Below are positions 55,798-64,000 of a stretch of DNA of 64,000 nucleotides, in pieces. The notes under the pieces were generated by a model. That model did no database searches, had not been told where the DNA came from, and saw nothing but the letters and a program-made list of their open reading frames with translations. Made by a program: the position numbers and the translations under genes. Numbering within the stretch: the stretch's first letter is position 1; each line of letters opens with the position of its first letter. The stretch spans positions 530,667-594,666 of the forward strand of contig JAAHFX010000002.1 in the NCBI GenBank assembly GCA_010672785.1, given 5' to 3'. The DNA comes from Sphaerospermopsis sp. SIO1G1. Its GTDB lineage: Bacteria; Cyanobacteriota; Cyanobacteriia; Cyanobacteriales; Nostocaceae.

Positions 55798-56835
55798 TTA
55801 TTGTTGGGATAAATGCAAAAAATTGGCTAACTTATAGGCTATTCTTGAACCCACATTTCCATCCCATTCTGCATCACCAACTTCGCAAACATCAAAACCA
55901 ATAATTTTTCTACCACTTTGGACAACTTTCCGAAATAAACAATAAACCTGTTCTAACTCTAAACCACCGGGAACAGGTGTTCCTGTATTTGGACATAGTT
56001 TTGCATCTAAACCATCAACATCGAAACTGATATGGACATTTTCTGGTAGATTAGCAATAATTTCTTCAGATAAATCCAACCAATTTTTACCTGCATATTG
56101 CTGTTGTTTGATTGCTGAATCATAATATGCAATGATCCGACCTTGAGAGTTATTAATTATTTCTACTTCATCAATACAAATATCTCGTAAACCCACCTGA
56201 ACTAGCTTAGAAATTTGTGGTATTTTTAAAGCATTAAACATAATGGAAGCATGAGAAAATTCAAACCCTTCATAAGCATTTCGCAAATCTGCGTGTGCAT
56301 CAATATGTAAAATCCCAAAATCAGGATATTGATGAGCTAAAGCTTGAAAATAACCTAAAGGAGAACTATGATCACCACCAATAATTGCGACTTTTTTACC
56401 TTGATTCATAGCTTGTTGACATTGCTGAAATAACCATTGATTTATTTGTCTACAAACTTGATTAATTTCTGCCAGAATTGGTGTTAAGTCTGGTACATCT
56501 GTTAAGAGTTTACCTGCTTCTTGTCTAGCAATAATTTTAGCTGCTTGTTGACGATAATAATGGTTTTTATCTAAAATAGATTGAGATATTTCTGCAAAGA
56601 AAATTCCTTGTTTCCAACCATCAGGATGATCAAAATCAAAGATATCTATTTGATAGGAAGCATCTAAAATTCTTTGTGGTGCATTTGCTGTTCCCCCACC
56701 ATAGGAAACCGTAATTTCCCAGGGTACAGGAAAAACAATTAAATTAGCAGTTTCATAATCTTGAGGTAATCCCCACAGATTACCATTAATTTGACCGATA
56801 CCACTAGGGTTATATTCTAATTTGGAGTTGTCCAT
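55798..56835 (-). CDS. Ureohydrolase (arginase/agmatinase family)
   Basis: This 345-residue protein is counted from ATG at 56835 (MDNSKLEYNPSG); a TTG at 56880 would add fifteen residues without family support. The binuclear metal site of ureohydrolases is complete: GGDHSS, HIDAHADLR and SFDVDGLD. The family hydrolyses guanidino compounds to urea and an amine; agmatinase (putrescine synthesis), guanidinobutyrase and nickel-dependent guanidine hydrolase are possible activities. The substrate loop here reads GFEFSHASIMFNALK. No guanidine riboswitch is apparent upstream. Convergent with the GNAT gene and transcribed alone. The family is certain, the substrate open. Confidence 0.9.
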   Translation of the reverse strand: MDNSKLEYNPSGIGQINGNLWGLPQDYETANLIVFPVPWEITVSYGGGTANAPQRILDASYQIDIFDFDHPDGWKQGIFFAEISQSILDKNHYYRQQAAKIIARQEAGKLLTDVPDLTPILAEINQVCRQINQWLFQQCQQAMNQGKKVAIIGGDHSSPLGYFQALAHQYPDFGILHIDAHADLRNAYEGFEFSHASIMFNALKIPQISKLVQVGLRDICIDEVEIINNSQGRIIAYYDSAIKQQQYAGKNWLDLSEEIIANLPENVHISFDVDGLDAKLCPNTGTPVPGGLELEQVYCLFRKVVQSGRKIIGFDVCEVGDAEWDGNVGSRIAYKLANFLHLSQQ

Positions 56836-57060
56836 TTTATTTATTCTCACTTGAGATTCAGCAATAGTAAAATACCACAAAACAAGAGTTTAACTATTCA
56901 CAAAAACTCTAAAATTTATGTACTTAACTATGTACCTAATCAAATATTTATTGTTTATTATTAAAACCTCAAAAATGAATTTAGTCAGTAGTGATTATTA
57001 TGTTCCCAATCCCAAATTTAGGGAGGATCACAAATGTGTAAATTTATTTTTTTCAAAACT

Positions 57061-57186
57061 TATAATACCATTTCATCATGAGACTCCACTTAATTTTACA
57101 ATTCCTATTTTCATCCTCTGCGTTCTCTGCGTCTCTGCGGTTAACCCCCTGATAAATTTGGCGCATATTCATACAGAATTGGTATA
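57061..57186. repeat. Family D dispersed element (copy D2)
   Basis: It runs from TATAATACCATTTCATCATG to ACAGAATTGGTATAACTT and matches D1 at 1734-1846. Ends carry weak terminal inverted repeats (ATACCA/TGGTAT). A family B fragment (GAACCACGAAGGATGC) follows to about 57255. Overlapping frames at 56918-57187 and 57053-57244 are artefacts. Confidence 0.75.
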
Positions 57187-57368
57187 ACTTAAATAAGGTA
57201 TCAACTGAACGAACCACGAAGGATGCAAAGAACACGAAGCTCAAAATAAAGAGAGGTTTTTCAAATATTTATTTCGTGTTTTTAGAAAATTGTGATGCTA
57301 CCCAGATTTATGTACTAAATTGACAATTAATTTACGCTATAATCACAGAAATAAGGAATAAAATAAAC

Positions 57369-58304
57369 ATGAAAAAATATTTTACAGTAATATTCATAGC
57401 TATCACTTTATTAGTATCTAACAGTTGTTCTTCTAATACAGTTAAGTCAGATAAAATAGAAAATAATAATCCCCAAAATACGAAAGAGATCACAACTAAA
57501 GAAAGTAACACTAAAAATTCACAAAAAACAACTAAACCAGCTAGTGAAAAAATGAGTGAACCTCAAGAACACTCAATGAAAAAATCATCTAATCATAGTG
57601 TAACTAAAATAGCGACTCAAGCTAAATTAAGTACACCAGAAACAATAGCTGCTAATCAATCACTTAATTTATCTATTGATATTCTCGATCAAACAGGTAA
57701 ACCAGTGAATAAATTTGATGTTTTCCAAGAAAAAATGATGCACTTAATAGTTGTGAGTAATGATTTAGAACATTTTGATCATCTGCACCCAGAATACAAG
57801 GGAAATGGTCGTTTTCAAGTGAGTACAAAGTTTCCTAATCCTGGAGAATATGTACTTTTCAGTGATTATAAACCTGCTGGAAAAGCAGAAACTGTATCAT
57901 TAACAAATCTCAAAATCCCAGGAAATGTTCCTCTCCCGAAGAGTTTAGCTAAGTATGAAAAAATAAAAACTATCTCAGATACTAAGATTAATTTAAAATA
58001 TTCTCCAGAAAAAATTAAAGCAGGGAAAGATGTACATTTAACATTTTATATTCAAGATCAAGATAATCAAGCGGTTAAGGACTTAAAACCATACTTAGGA
58101 GAAAAGGGTCATTTAGTGATTATTAAAAGTTCTTCAGTTTTAACAGAATCTGATTATATCCATGCTCATGCAATGAAAAATAGTCCTGATGAAAACATCA
58201 AATTCCACACAAAATTTCCTCAACCAGGAACATATAAAATGTGGATGCAATTTAACCGTAATGGTAAAATTAAGACCGCGGATTTTTGGGTTAATGTAGA
58301 ATAG
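57369..58304 (+). CDS. Lipoprotein with two YtkA/FixH-like domains, possible metal binding
   Basis: This 311-residue protein has a lipoprotein signal peptide (IFIAITLLVSN, cysteine in SNSCSS at about residue 20) and a polar, K/N/T-rich linker to residue 75. Two tandem beta-sandwich domains of about 105 residues follow. Domain 1 (about 85-195) has HFDHLHPEYKGNGRFQVSTKF; domain 2 (about 200-310) has GHLVIIKSSSVLTESDYIHAHA and FHTKFPQPGTYKMWMQF. Both repeat the pattern histidine-rich loop, then F-PxPGxY, as in YtkA-like and copper-handling periplasmic proteins. Methionines and histidines (MMHLIV, HAHAMK) could bind copper. No metal transporter is adjacent. The copper idea is an inference. Confidence 0.72.
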   Translation: MKKYFTVIFIAITLLVSNSCSSNTVKSDKIENNNPQNTKEITTKESNTKNSQKTTKPASEKMSEPQEHSMKKSSNHSVTKIATQAKLSTPETIAANQSLNLSIDILDQTGKPVNKFDVFQEKMMHLIVVSNDLEHFDHLHPEYKGNGRFQVSTKFPNPGEYVLFSDYKPAGKAETVSLTNLKIPGNVPLPKSLAKYEKIKTISDTKINLKYSPEKIKAGKDVHLTFYIQDQDNQAVKDLKPYLGEKGHLVIIKSSSVLTESDYIHAHAMKNSPDENIKFHTKFPQPGTYKMWMQFNRNGKIKTADFWVNVE

Positions 58305-58310
58305 TTTTGT

Positions 58311-58400
58311 AATCAGAACTTACGCAGAAGTTACGGAAGAATGAACCACGAAGGACGCGAAGGACACGAAGATAAAAGGATGTGATAGATATTTACGTCA
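58311..58400. repeat. Family B element (copy B9, type 2)
   Basis: TCAGAACTTACGCAGAAGTTACGG, then GAACCACGAAGGACGCGAAGG, ending at a worn right end, ATATTTACGTCA. It begins about ten bases after the lipoprotein stop codon. Confidence 0.7.
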
Positions 58401-58726
58401 ATTAATTTTTACTCTGTGTGTCTTCCTGACAAAAATATTTTATTAGATAGTTAAATGATTATAAAACTGTAAATCTTGATAGTTATTGAGTGTGGGAATT
58501 AGTAATTTCTAAAATATCTTAATAATACGGTTACATTGACAATCATTGTTTGATATTCTAATTGTATATCAAAGATCCTGACAGCAGATTTTTGATATGC
58601 AGTAAAAGTTTTTACTTTTTCTACTCTATTAAAAATTAGAACAAAGTATGTAGCAACAAAGATTAATTACGCTTTGATATAAAGTGTCACAAATTTAATC
58701 AACAATTTTGGTGAAAAATAGTGATT
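58401..58726. other. AT-rich gap upstream of the ATPase gene
   Basis: About 320 bases with no coding frame or recognised repeat; presumably the promoter region of the next gene. Confidence 0.45.
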
Positions 58727-60109
58727 ATGACTGCAAAAATACATAAGACTACCAGAAAGCGGGGTGTAGTTTTATCTCCCAGAGGTTTAATACGTTTACG
58801 CAAAGCAATCTCATTTTGGGAAAAAACGGAAAATCAAGGTAATCACTTAACTCTAGAACAACTATCTGAATATACAAATATTTCTGCTAAAACATTAAGT
58901 AGGTTATGGTCAGCAAACAAAGGTGTAGATCAAAAAACGTTGAAATTATGCTTTAACACTTTCAATTTAGAATTAAATTATGATGACTACATTTTTCTCC
59001 GGGAAGACAATAAACAGGAGATATCAACAGTTATATCTAATCATCTGTATACAGAAGGAAAAGTGAATTCACTATGGTTATACCCTGATGGCCCAGTACC
59101 TTTAAATTCACCTTTGTATATCGAACGTTCACCAATCGAGGAGTTAGTTTGTCAACAAATTCAGCAGCCTGGTTGTATAATTCGTATTGAGTCATTCAGG
59201 AAAATGGGCAAGACTTCATTGATCTTGCGGTTATTAGCCTTTGCTAGCAACGAGGGATATCATACTATTAATTTAAGTTTTACTCAAATTGATGATCATT
59301 ATTTAACTAATTTGAACCAACTTTTGCGTTGTCTTTGTTGTCAAATTGCTATCAAATTAGGACTAGAACCAAATATTGATAATTATTGGTATGAAGAGAT
59401 AGGTTATAAGTTAACTTGTAGCTTTTACTTAGAGGAATATATTCTGAAACAAATCAATAAACCTATAGTCTTAGTATTAAGTGAAGTGGATGCTTTTTTC
59501 AATTACCCTCATATTGCCCAGGAATTTTTTGCTGTGTTATACTCATGGTGCGAAGAGGCGAGAAAAAATCAGTATTGGCAAAATTTGAGGTTGGTAGTTG
59601 CCTATTCCACAGAACAAATTTCTACTTTGGATCTTAACCGTTCTCCATTTAATATCGGTTTACCTATTAAACTGGGTGAGTTTACACAAGAACAAGTAGA
59701 AGAATTGTCTAGGCGATATAATTTAAACTGGGATTTTGGTAAGGAGTCTGCTTTACTTATGTCTTTGATTGGTGGTCACCCAGCAATGATACAGTTGGCA
59801 TTATATCATCTGAGTTTAGGCAATATGACTTTACAAACACTGATTGAAGATGCTATCTCCAATGGTGGAATTTATCGTCATCATTTACAAAAACATTGGC
59901 TAAATTTACAATCAGACCCAGATTTAATTAAAACATTTTCTGAAGTTATTGCTACCAAAGATAATGAAAAAAGTGTGGTTGTTAATCCTATTCATGCTTA
60001 TAAATTAGAAAATTTAGGATTAATTACTTTTCAAGGAGATCAGGTATTACCCCGCTGTCAACTCTATCGTAATTATTTCTATAAGCAACTCCATAGGGTT
60101 AACTGTTAG
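58727..60109 (+). CDS. AAA-like STAND-type ATPase with N-terminal helix-turn-helix-like domain
   Basis: This 460-residue protein (ATG at 58727; GTG at 58721 also possible) starts with a basic segment and a helical domain (about 15-90: SPRGLIRLRKAISFWEKT, then LTLEQLSEYTNISAKTLSRLWSANKGVDQKTLKLCFNTF). The latter reads like a Cro-type helix-turn-helix. Residues about 105-440 match the ATPase module of the 25127-26788 protein almost throughout: PLYIERSPIEEL, P-loop IESFRKMGKTS, Walker B VLVLSEVDAFF with serine in place of aspartate, HIAQEFFAVL, LIGGHPAMIQLALYHL. There is no GGDEF domain. It may be a nucleotide-sensing switch that binds DNA; the partner is unknown. The convergent neighbour is a LamG-patatin protein. 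Confidence 0.82.
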   Translation: MTAKIHKTTRKRGVVLSPRGLIRLRKAISFWEKTENQGNHLTLEQLSEYTNISAKTLSRLWSANKGVDQKTLKLCFNTFNLELNYDDYIFLREDNKQEISTVISNHLYTEGKVNSLWLYPDGPVPLNSPLYIERSPIEELVCQQIQQPGCIIRIESFRKMGKTSLILRLLAFASNEGYHTINLSFTQIDDHYLTNLNQLLRCLCCQIAIKLGLEPNIDNYWYEEIGYKLTCSFYLEEYILKQINKPIVLVLSEVDAFFNYPHIAQEFFAVLYSWCEEARKNQYWQNLRLVVAYSTEQISTLDLNRSPFNIGLPIKLGEFTQEQVEELSRRYNLNWDFGKESALLMSLIGGHPAMIQLALYHLSLGNMTLQTLIEDAISNGGIYRHHLQKHWLNLQSDPDLIKTFSEVIATKDNEKSVVVNPIHAYKLENLGLITFQGDQVLPRCQLYRNYFYKQLHRVNC

Positions 60110-60116
60110 CGGAGTT

Positions 60117-60285
60117 TGGCCTTAAGCCATAAAAGTAAGTGATCTGTGGAGACTAGGGAACAGGGAACAGTTTCAAGAGTTGGGAAGGAAAAAATTTTGA
60201 CCGAAAGTGCAAGGTTTTCAAGGACTTATCCTCAAATATCTTGAACTTTTTTAATTTCAAATCTTATCCAAACCTTCACCTGAAT
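60117..60285. repeat. Family C element, worn (copy C10)
   Basis: TTAAGCCATAAAAGTAAGTGATCTG, a GGGAACAGGGAACAG pair, GTGCAAGGTTTTCAAGGAC and AAATATCTTGAACTTTTTT match C8 in order. Both ends are decayed. It fills the space between two convergent genes. Confidence 0.65.
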
Positions 60286-62214
60286 CTACTCTAGTAGAAG
60301 ATGGCATAGATTATCTATTGTTTGGCTGTAATTGGCAATTATCTGTTTGCTGATAGTTTGTAAATAGCGCGTATTTTTCAATGTTGTATTATCTATTTCT
60401 TCTAACTCTGCATTTAACAAGGGTTGGAAACGATAATAGGATTTTTTAACTTTTTGCTTATTCGCTGCAAATAACCTTTCTAACTCTCCCGCTACTACTT
60501 CATTACCCCCATCCAACATCATACTCAAAAGTGGCCTACTCCATTGTAACAAACCCCAATTTTTTACTTCGTCATAAGGGTAGACTTTTGTTAACGAACC
60601 TGTACCTAAAGAAACTAATAAAATATCTTCTGGATTCAAAATCCCGTTTCCTTGTTGTTGACTACTCAATTGTGCTTCGGAAATAGCTAATTGCGCAGGG
60701 TTATTGGCAAAAACTCCACCATCAACTAGTGTATAAAAACCGTTATTATTGTGGGTAGTTGCAATCCTATGTGGTGGAAAGTATGTGGGTGTAGCACTGG
60801 TAGCTAATGCAGCATCTATCAGAGAAAATCCTGCACATAAGTTGCGAAATCTTTTAGATTGGATCTGTTGCTTCTCCAATTTATTAGTCAAGAATATGGG
60901 AATTCTTTGTTCAATATCATAAGTGGTGACAAATACTTCTTTGAGATTATTTTCTAGGAGTGAATTTCCAAAGTATTGAGTTAAAATATCTTCCTTACTT
61001 GTGGAAATATATTTAGGTTGAAATAAAACATCCTCTATTGGTTTTAATAATCTTTCAAAGAAAGGATCATAAAATATCTCCACACCATGTTCAACAAATA
61101 AACACACTAAATCTTCCGCAGTGTATTCAGCATGAGATGAATTATCCAATAATCTACTTTTAGGTTTTGTTAAACCCAATGCTAAAATACCACCACTGGA
61201 AGTACCAGCAATGACATCAAATAAACTATATATAGGTTTTTGTGTACGTTTTTCAATTTCTGCTAATAACATTGCAGGTATAATACCGCGAATTCCACCA
61301 CCATCAATAGCTAGTATTTTATATTTGGATTTTGCTGGTTTTTGAATATTGTCTTGATTTTGTTCATTGACTTTTGCTTGTATCTGAAGATTTTGATCTT
61401 CTTGCTGATTGCTATCGTCAGAAGTTTGGGCAAAAACAGTTGCAGTTGTATCTGAAATATCTGCATTTGAACTAGCTATGTTTCCTGTTTTCTGCTCACT
61501 TGCATCTAAGGTTTCACCAATGAATGGTATTTGTGTTAACTCCCAATTCGGATTACCTTGTAAATTTCCTTGATAAGAATTTCCTACTAGATTTTTAACT
61601 GTTTTTCCTCCACCTTCATCTAGTTTCCAGTAAGCAACTAATCCTTCTTCATTACCAGTAATGTTTCCTGAACGGAGCATACCAATCTTTTCTTGATCGC
61701 ACGCACAATTCCAAACACTTACATGAGCTAATTGCCCTTTAAAATAAACATTGTTATGTAAAGTTGCACCTAAAGTAATAGGACTGGTAGCCTTATTCAA
61801 AGAAGTACCGCGATAAAACTCTAAATATTCATTCTGGTTGATATATACAGTCAACTCACCTTGATTAAAAATGATAGCAAAAAAGTTCCATTGATTAATA
61901 ACTAAATCCCTATTGCCAAGTGTTTTAACATATTTGATAATTTTTTCATCTATATAAATATCTAAATTCCCTATCTCATTAATCCCAAACTCGAAATTAT
62001 CACTGTACCTATCGGAAGAGCGGGAGAAAAATACATTGCGAGTACCGTATGTAGTGGCATTACTTGATAATTCATGGGGGTTTATCCAACCTGAAACCGT
62101 AAAAGTTTTACTATCATGAGATAAAGCGCCACTAACATCTTTTCTGCCAAAATCTATATAATCATCTTGACCATCAAATGTGATTACGAATTGCTCAATT
62201 AATTTGTTTGCCAC
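60286..62214 (-). CDS. LamG-domain patatin-like phospholipase
   Basis: This 642-residue protein starts at GTG (62214), with GGAG about eleven bases upstream. Residues about 8-225 form a concanavalin-A/LamG jelly roll (FDGQDDYIDFG, FTVSGWINPHEL, NQWNFFAIIF, LAHVSVWNCACDQEKIG, GLVAYWKLDEGGG). A low-complexity linker (about 235-295, Q/N/D-rich) leads to a patatin domain (300-600) with oxyanion motif DGGGIRG (304-310), nucleophile S339 in GTSSGG and catalytic D498 in VDGGVFANNPA. It should hydrolyse acyl lipids; LamG may bind glycans or lipids. No signal peptide is seen. All catalytic residues are present. It is convergent with the HTH-ATPase gene. Confidence 0.9.
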   Translation of the reverse strand: MANKLIEQFVITFDGQDDYIDFGRKDVSGALSHDSKTFTVSGWINPHELSSNATTYGTRNVFFSRSSDRYSDNFEFGINEIGNLDIYIDEKIIKYVKTLGNRDLVINQWNFFAIIFNQGELTVYINQNEYLEFYRGTSLNKATSPITLGATLHNNVYFKGQLAHVSVWNCACDQEKIGMLRSGNITGNEEGLVAYWKLDEGGGKTVKNLVGNSYQGNLQGNPNWELTQIPFIGETLDASEQKTGNIASSNADISDTTATVFAQTSDDSNQQEDQNLQIQAKVNEQNQDNIQKPAKSKYKILAIDGGGIRGIIPAMLLAEIEKRTQKPIYSLFDVIAGTSSGGILALGLTKPKSRLLDNSSHAEYTAEDLVCLFVEHGVEIFYDPFFERLLKPIEDVLFQPKYISTSKEDILTQYFGNSLLENNLKEVFVTTYDIEQRIPIFLTNKLEKQQIQSKRFRNLCAGFSLIDAALATSATPTYFPPHRIATTHNNNGFYTLVDGGVFANNPAQLAISEAQLSSQQQGNGILNPEDILLVSLGTGSLTKVYPYDEVKNWGLLQWSRPLLSMMLDGGNEVVAGELERLFAANKQKVKKSYYRFQPLLNAELEEIDNTTLKNTRYLQTISKQIIANYSQTIDNLCHLLLE

Positions 62215-63038
62215 GAAGTTTTTATCTCCAAAATTTTCAATGTGTATAAATATTAGTAATTCGGTTTAATTCTTGAACAAATTTTTATCGCTAGGTAAGA
62301 GTTAGCAGAAAAAGAATTGTAGAGGATTTAGGTGTAAGTAGTTTTGCTCAAAAATTAAATGGGAGTATTACGTATAAATCTAAATTTGTAGTTTACTCAT
62401 GAAAACTAAACCTTAGATATCTTAGTTATTCGCACTTACGCATCACTAATAGGAACTATAGGTAGTAATTTAGGCATTAACTCTTTGTTACATTCTTGTT
62501 TATACTTAGGTATGTTTATAGTTGTTTTCATAATTTACTGATTTATAAAACATATTTTAGATGGTTTGTAGGGTTTTTTAATCTGACTTGAATCTACCTT
62601 TAATTTGTTGACCTTCAAGTTTATACAACAGCCAATAACTATAACCTAAAAATTTAAAATAATCAATTATATTGATGATAATGTTGAGATTAATTAATCT
62701 AAATGCTTCAGATGTAGATATTTTATTCAGATATAAGACTAAGACTCCTATTTGATTTCTGAATAGAACTCAGTATATACGTAAATTCTTCTTCCCTGTT
62801 CTCTGACTCCACGAAAAATATGGCTAACGCCACGCTATCTTAACTATTAGTTAAAATACTCTAAATGTTTTAAATGTTTTAAACTTTCCTTATATGTTAT
62901 AACTGCTATTCAAATAAACTCTTTGCAATCAATAAAATATAATTTCCATATTTATATGTAGAACTGTTAAACTAAATGTTATGGTTTGATCAACACAAGC
63001 AATATTGATTTCATAATTTGAATTGAATGGAGAAAAGC
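62215..63038. other. Long AT-rich gap with repeat fragments
   Basis: A family G-like fragment (GTAAGTAGTTTTGCTCAAAAA) lies near 62333, and GGCTAACGCCACGCTATC near 62822 is a piece seen at 4.7 and 52.2 kb. No gene or RNA is evident in the remaining 800 bases. Confidence 0.45.
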
Positions 63039-63845
63039 GTGGCAATAACTAAGGAACAAATAGAACATTACCAAGAAACTGGACTACTGTTGATTCCAGA
63101 ACTGTTCTCCCAAGCAGAAATTGCAGAAATTAAAGCTGTGGTAGACGATTTGAGCCACAAAAATACACCTGGATGTATTTTAGAAAAAGACAACAAGACA
63201 GTCCGTGCTTTACATGGTTGCCATCAATACTCCGATACATTCAAATCCTTGATCAGATATCCTCGCCTCTTAACACCTGCCTGTGAAATGCTTGGTAGTG
63301 ATGTTTATATCTACCAATTAAAAATCAACCTGAAAGGGGCTTTTAATGGAGATGTGTGGCCGTGGCACCAAGACTATGTATTTTGGGATGAAGAAGATGG
63401 AATGCCATCACCCCAAGCCATAAACATTGCTATATTCTTGGACGAGTTTAATGAATTTAATGGGCCAGTGTATTTTATTCCTGGTTCTCATAAACAAAGT
63501 TTAACTCACTTAGGACAAAAAGAGTCTGCAAACACAGAAAATGTTTGGGAATCAAATGTTAGTGCTGCGCTCAAATACTCCTTAGATCAAGAAACTGTCA
63601 CCAAACTTGTTAATCAACAAGGGATAGTTGCACCAAAAGGGCCAGCTGGTTCTGTCTTGTTTTTCCACTCCAATTCAGTACATGGATCAGCACCTAACAT
63701 TTCTCCCTATCCTCGTAGGTTACTGATAATTACCTATAACAGCATTAACAACATACCAAGATCCACAAAAGCACCAAGGCCAGAATTTTTAGTTAGCCGT
63801 GATTACACACCATTAAAGCCTTTAAGAGAAGCAGCTTTAGTTTAA
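63039..63845 (+). CDS. Phytanoyl-CoA dioxygenase family oxygenase, amino-acid-hydroxylase-like
   Basis: This Fe(II)/2-oxoglutarate oxygenase has 268 residues from GTG at 63039, which has GGAG seven bases upstream; ATG at 63027 would add four residues but has no binding site. The facial triad is H110 and D112 in WPWHQDYVFW and H215 in SVHGSAPNIS; an arginine in YPRRLLI binds 2-oxoglutarate. VRALHGCH, YIYQLKINLKGAF and NGPVYFIPGSHK resemble ectoine hydroxylase and, more closely from memory, the leucine 5-hydroxylases GriE and LdoA used for methylproline building blocks. It may therefore hydroxylate a free amino acid. No peptide synthetase lies in the window; the gene is near the right edge. Confidence 0.87.
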   Translation: MAITKEQIEHYQETGLLLIPELFSQAEIAEIKAVVDDLSHKNTPGCILEKDNKTVRALHGCHQYSDTFKSLIRYPRLLTPACEMLGSDVYIYQLKINLKGAFNGDVWPWHQDYVFWDEEDGMPSPQAINIAIFLDEFNEFNGPVYFIPGSHKQSLTHLGQKESANTENVWESNVSAALKYSLDQETVTKLVNQQGIVAPKGPAGSVLFFHSNSVHGSAPNISPYPRRLLIITYNSINNIPRSTKAPRPEFLVSRDYTPLKPLREAALV

Positions 63846-64000
63846 TATAATTTATAAGCTGTTGTGCATTCAAAATGTACAACAGCAAATCCTCTCTAAC
63901 TATTGGTAATCTAAAGAGTTTTAAATGTTTTAATTTTCCGTGTACAAAAAAACAAGTTCAATTTTAGTAGTGCAACTTAGAATAAACTATAGATAATTCA
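63846..64000. other. Right edge, no gene seen
   Basis: TAAGCTGTTGTGCATTCAAAATGTACAACAGC just after the stop codon contains an inverted repeat (GCTGTTGT...ACAACAGC, about 63858-63886) that may act as a terminator stem. Nothing else is recognisable. Confidence 0.4.

Noticed and set aside
56836..57060. Guanidine riboswitch before the ureohydrolase
   Set aside because: No conserved ACGG-type loops or paired stems seen in the AT-rich leader.

Overview
The window looks like a chromosomal segment of a filamentous, probably heterocyst-forming cyanobacterium (Nostocales). The octamer GCGATCGC (HIP1) recurs about twenty times. There is a cyanobacterial zeta-carotene desaturase, and several genes belong to families I know only from cyanobacteria (DUF3086, DUF3119, the Npun_F0494 and Npun_F5749 types). 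The DNA is AT-rich, and the gaps between genes are full of heptamer arrays (GGGAACA) and small inverted-repeat elements. The repeat load would suit the Anabaena/Dolichospermum/Aphanizomenon group, but the genus is an inference. I found no rRNA, tRNA, CRISPR array, intact transposase or prophage.

Layout. 0-5.3 kb: a small membrane protein, a TPR protein, an A-type Fe-S carrier, a 58-residue ribbon-helix-helix protein, crtQ and an SRPBCC protein. 5.3-10.6 kb: a very AT-rich pair, a membrane histidine kinase and a lipoxygenase. 10.9-24.6 kb: mostly housekeeping, with a small 2Fe-2S ferredoxin, cobQ, peroxiredoxin Q, an ABC-2 permease, a flavoprotein, murJ, a pentapeptide-repeat protein, an LCP-family wall enzyme, a mannose-1-phosphate guanylyltransferase and a UbiB-type kinase. 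25-32 kb: an ATPase-GGDEF fusion, an ABC-2 exporter pair and a cobalt/nickel ECF transporter (cbiM, cbiQ, cbiO). 32-40.4 kb: a lipoprotein, a DUF1361 protein, nanE, a secreted beta-rich protein, dnaB carrying two inteins, and rplI. 40.5-44.7 kb: a translationally coupled hybrid kinase and response regulator-GGDEF pair. 45.5-55 kb: purA, rplY, a lipid cluster (plsY, DUF3086, DUF3119, an MlaE permease), sppA and aroH. 55-64 kb: an accessory stretch without HIP1 sites, holding a GNAT, a ureohydrolase, a two-domain lipoprotein, a second ATPase of the 25-kb family with a different N-terminus, a LamG-patatin fusion and an amino-acid-hydroxylase-like 2OG oxygenase.

The least ordinary content is of three kinds. 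First, at least five families of short inverted-repeat elements (called A, B, C, D and G here) fill the gaps. They nest inside one another and repeatedly end exactly on the stop codons of genes. Second, there are unusual proteins: the double-intein DnaB with a damaged homing-endonuclease motif, two paralogous ATPases with altered Walker B motifs and different modules, and the LamG-patatin fusion. Third, there are small genes that standard length cut-offs miss. I did not find one clearly coherent new multi-gene system; the best candidates are the ATPase/patatin neighbourhood at 58-62 kb and the repeat network.
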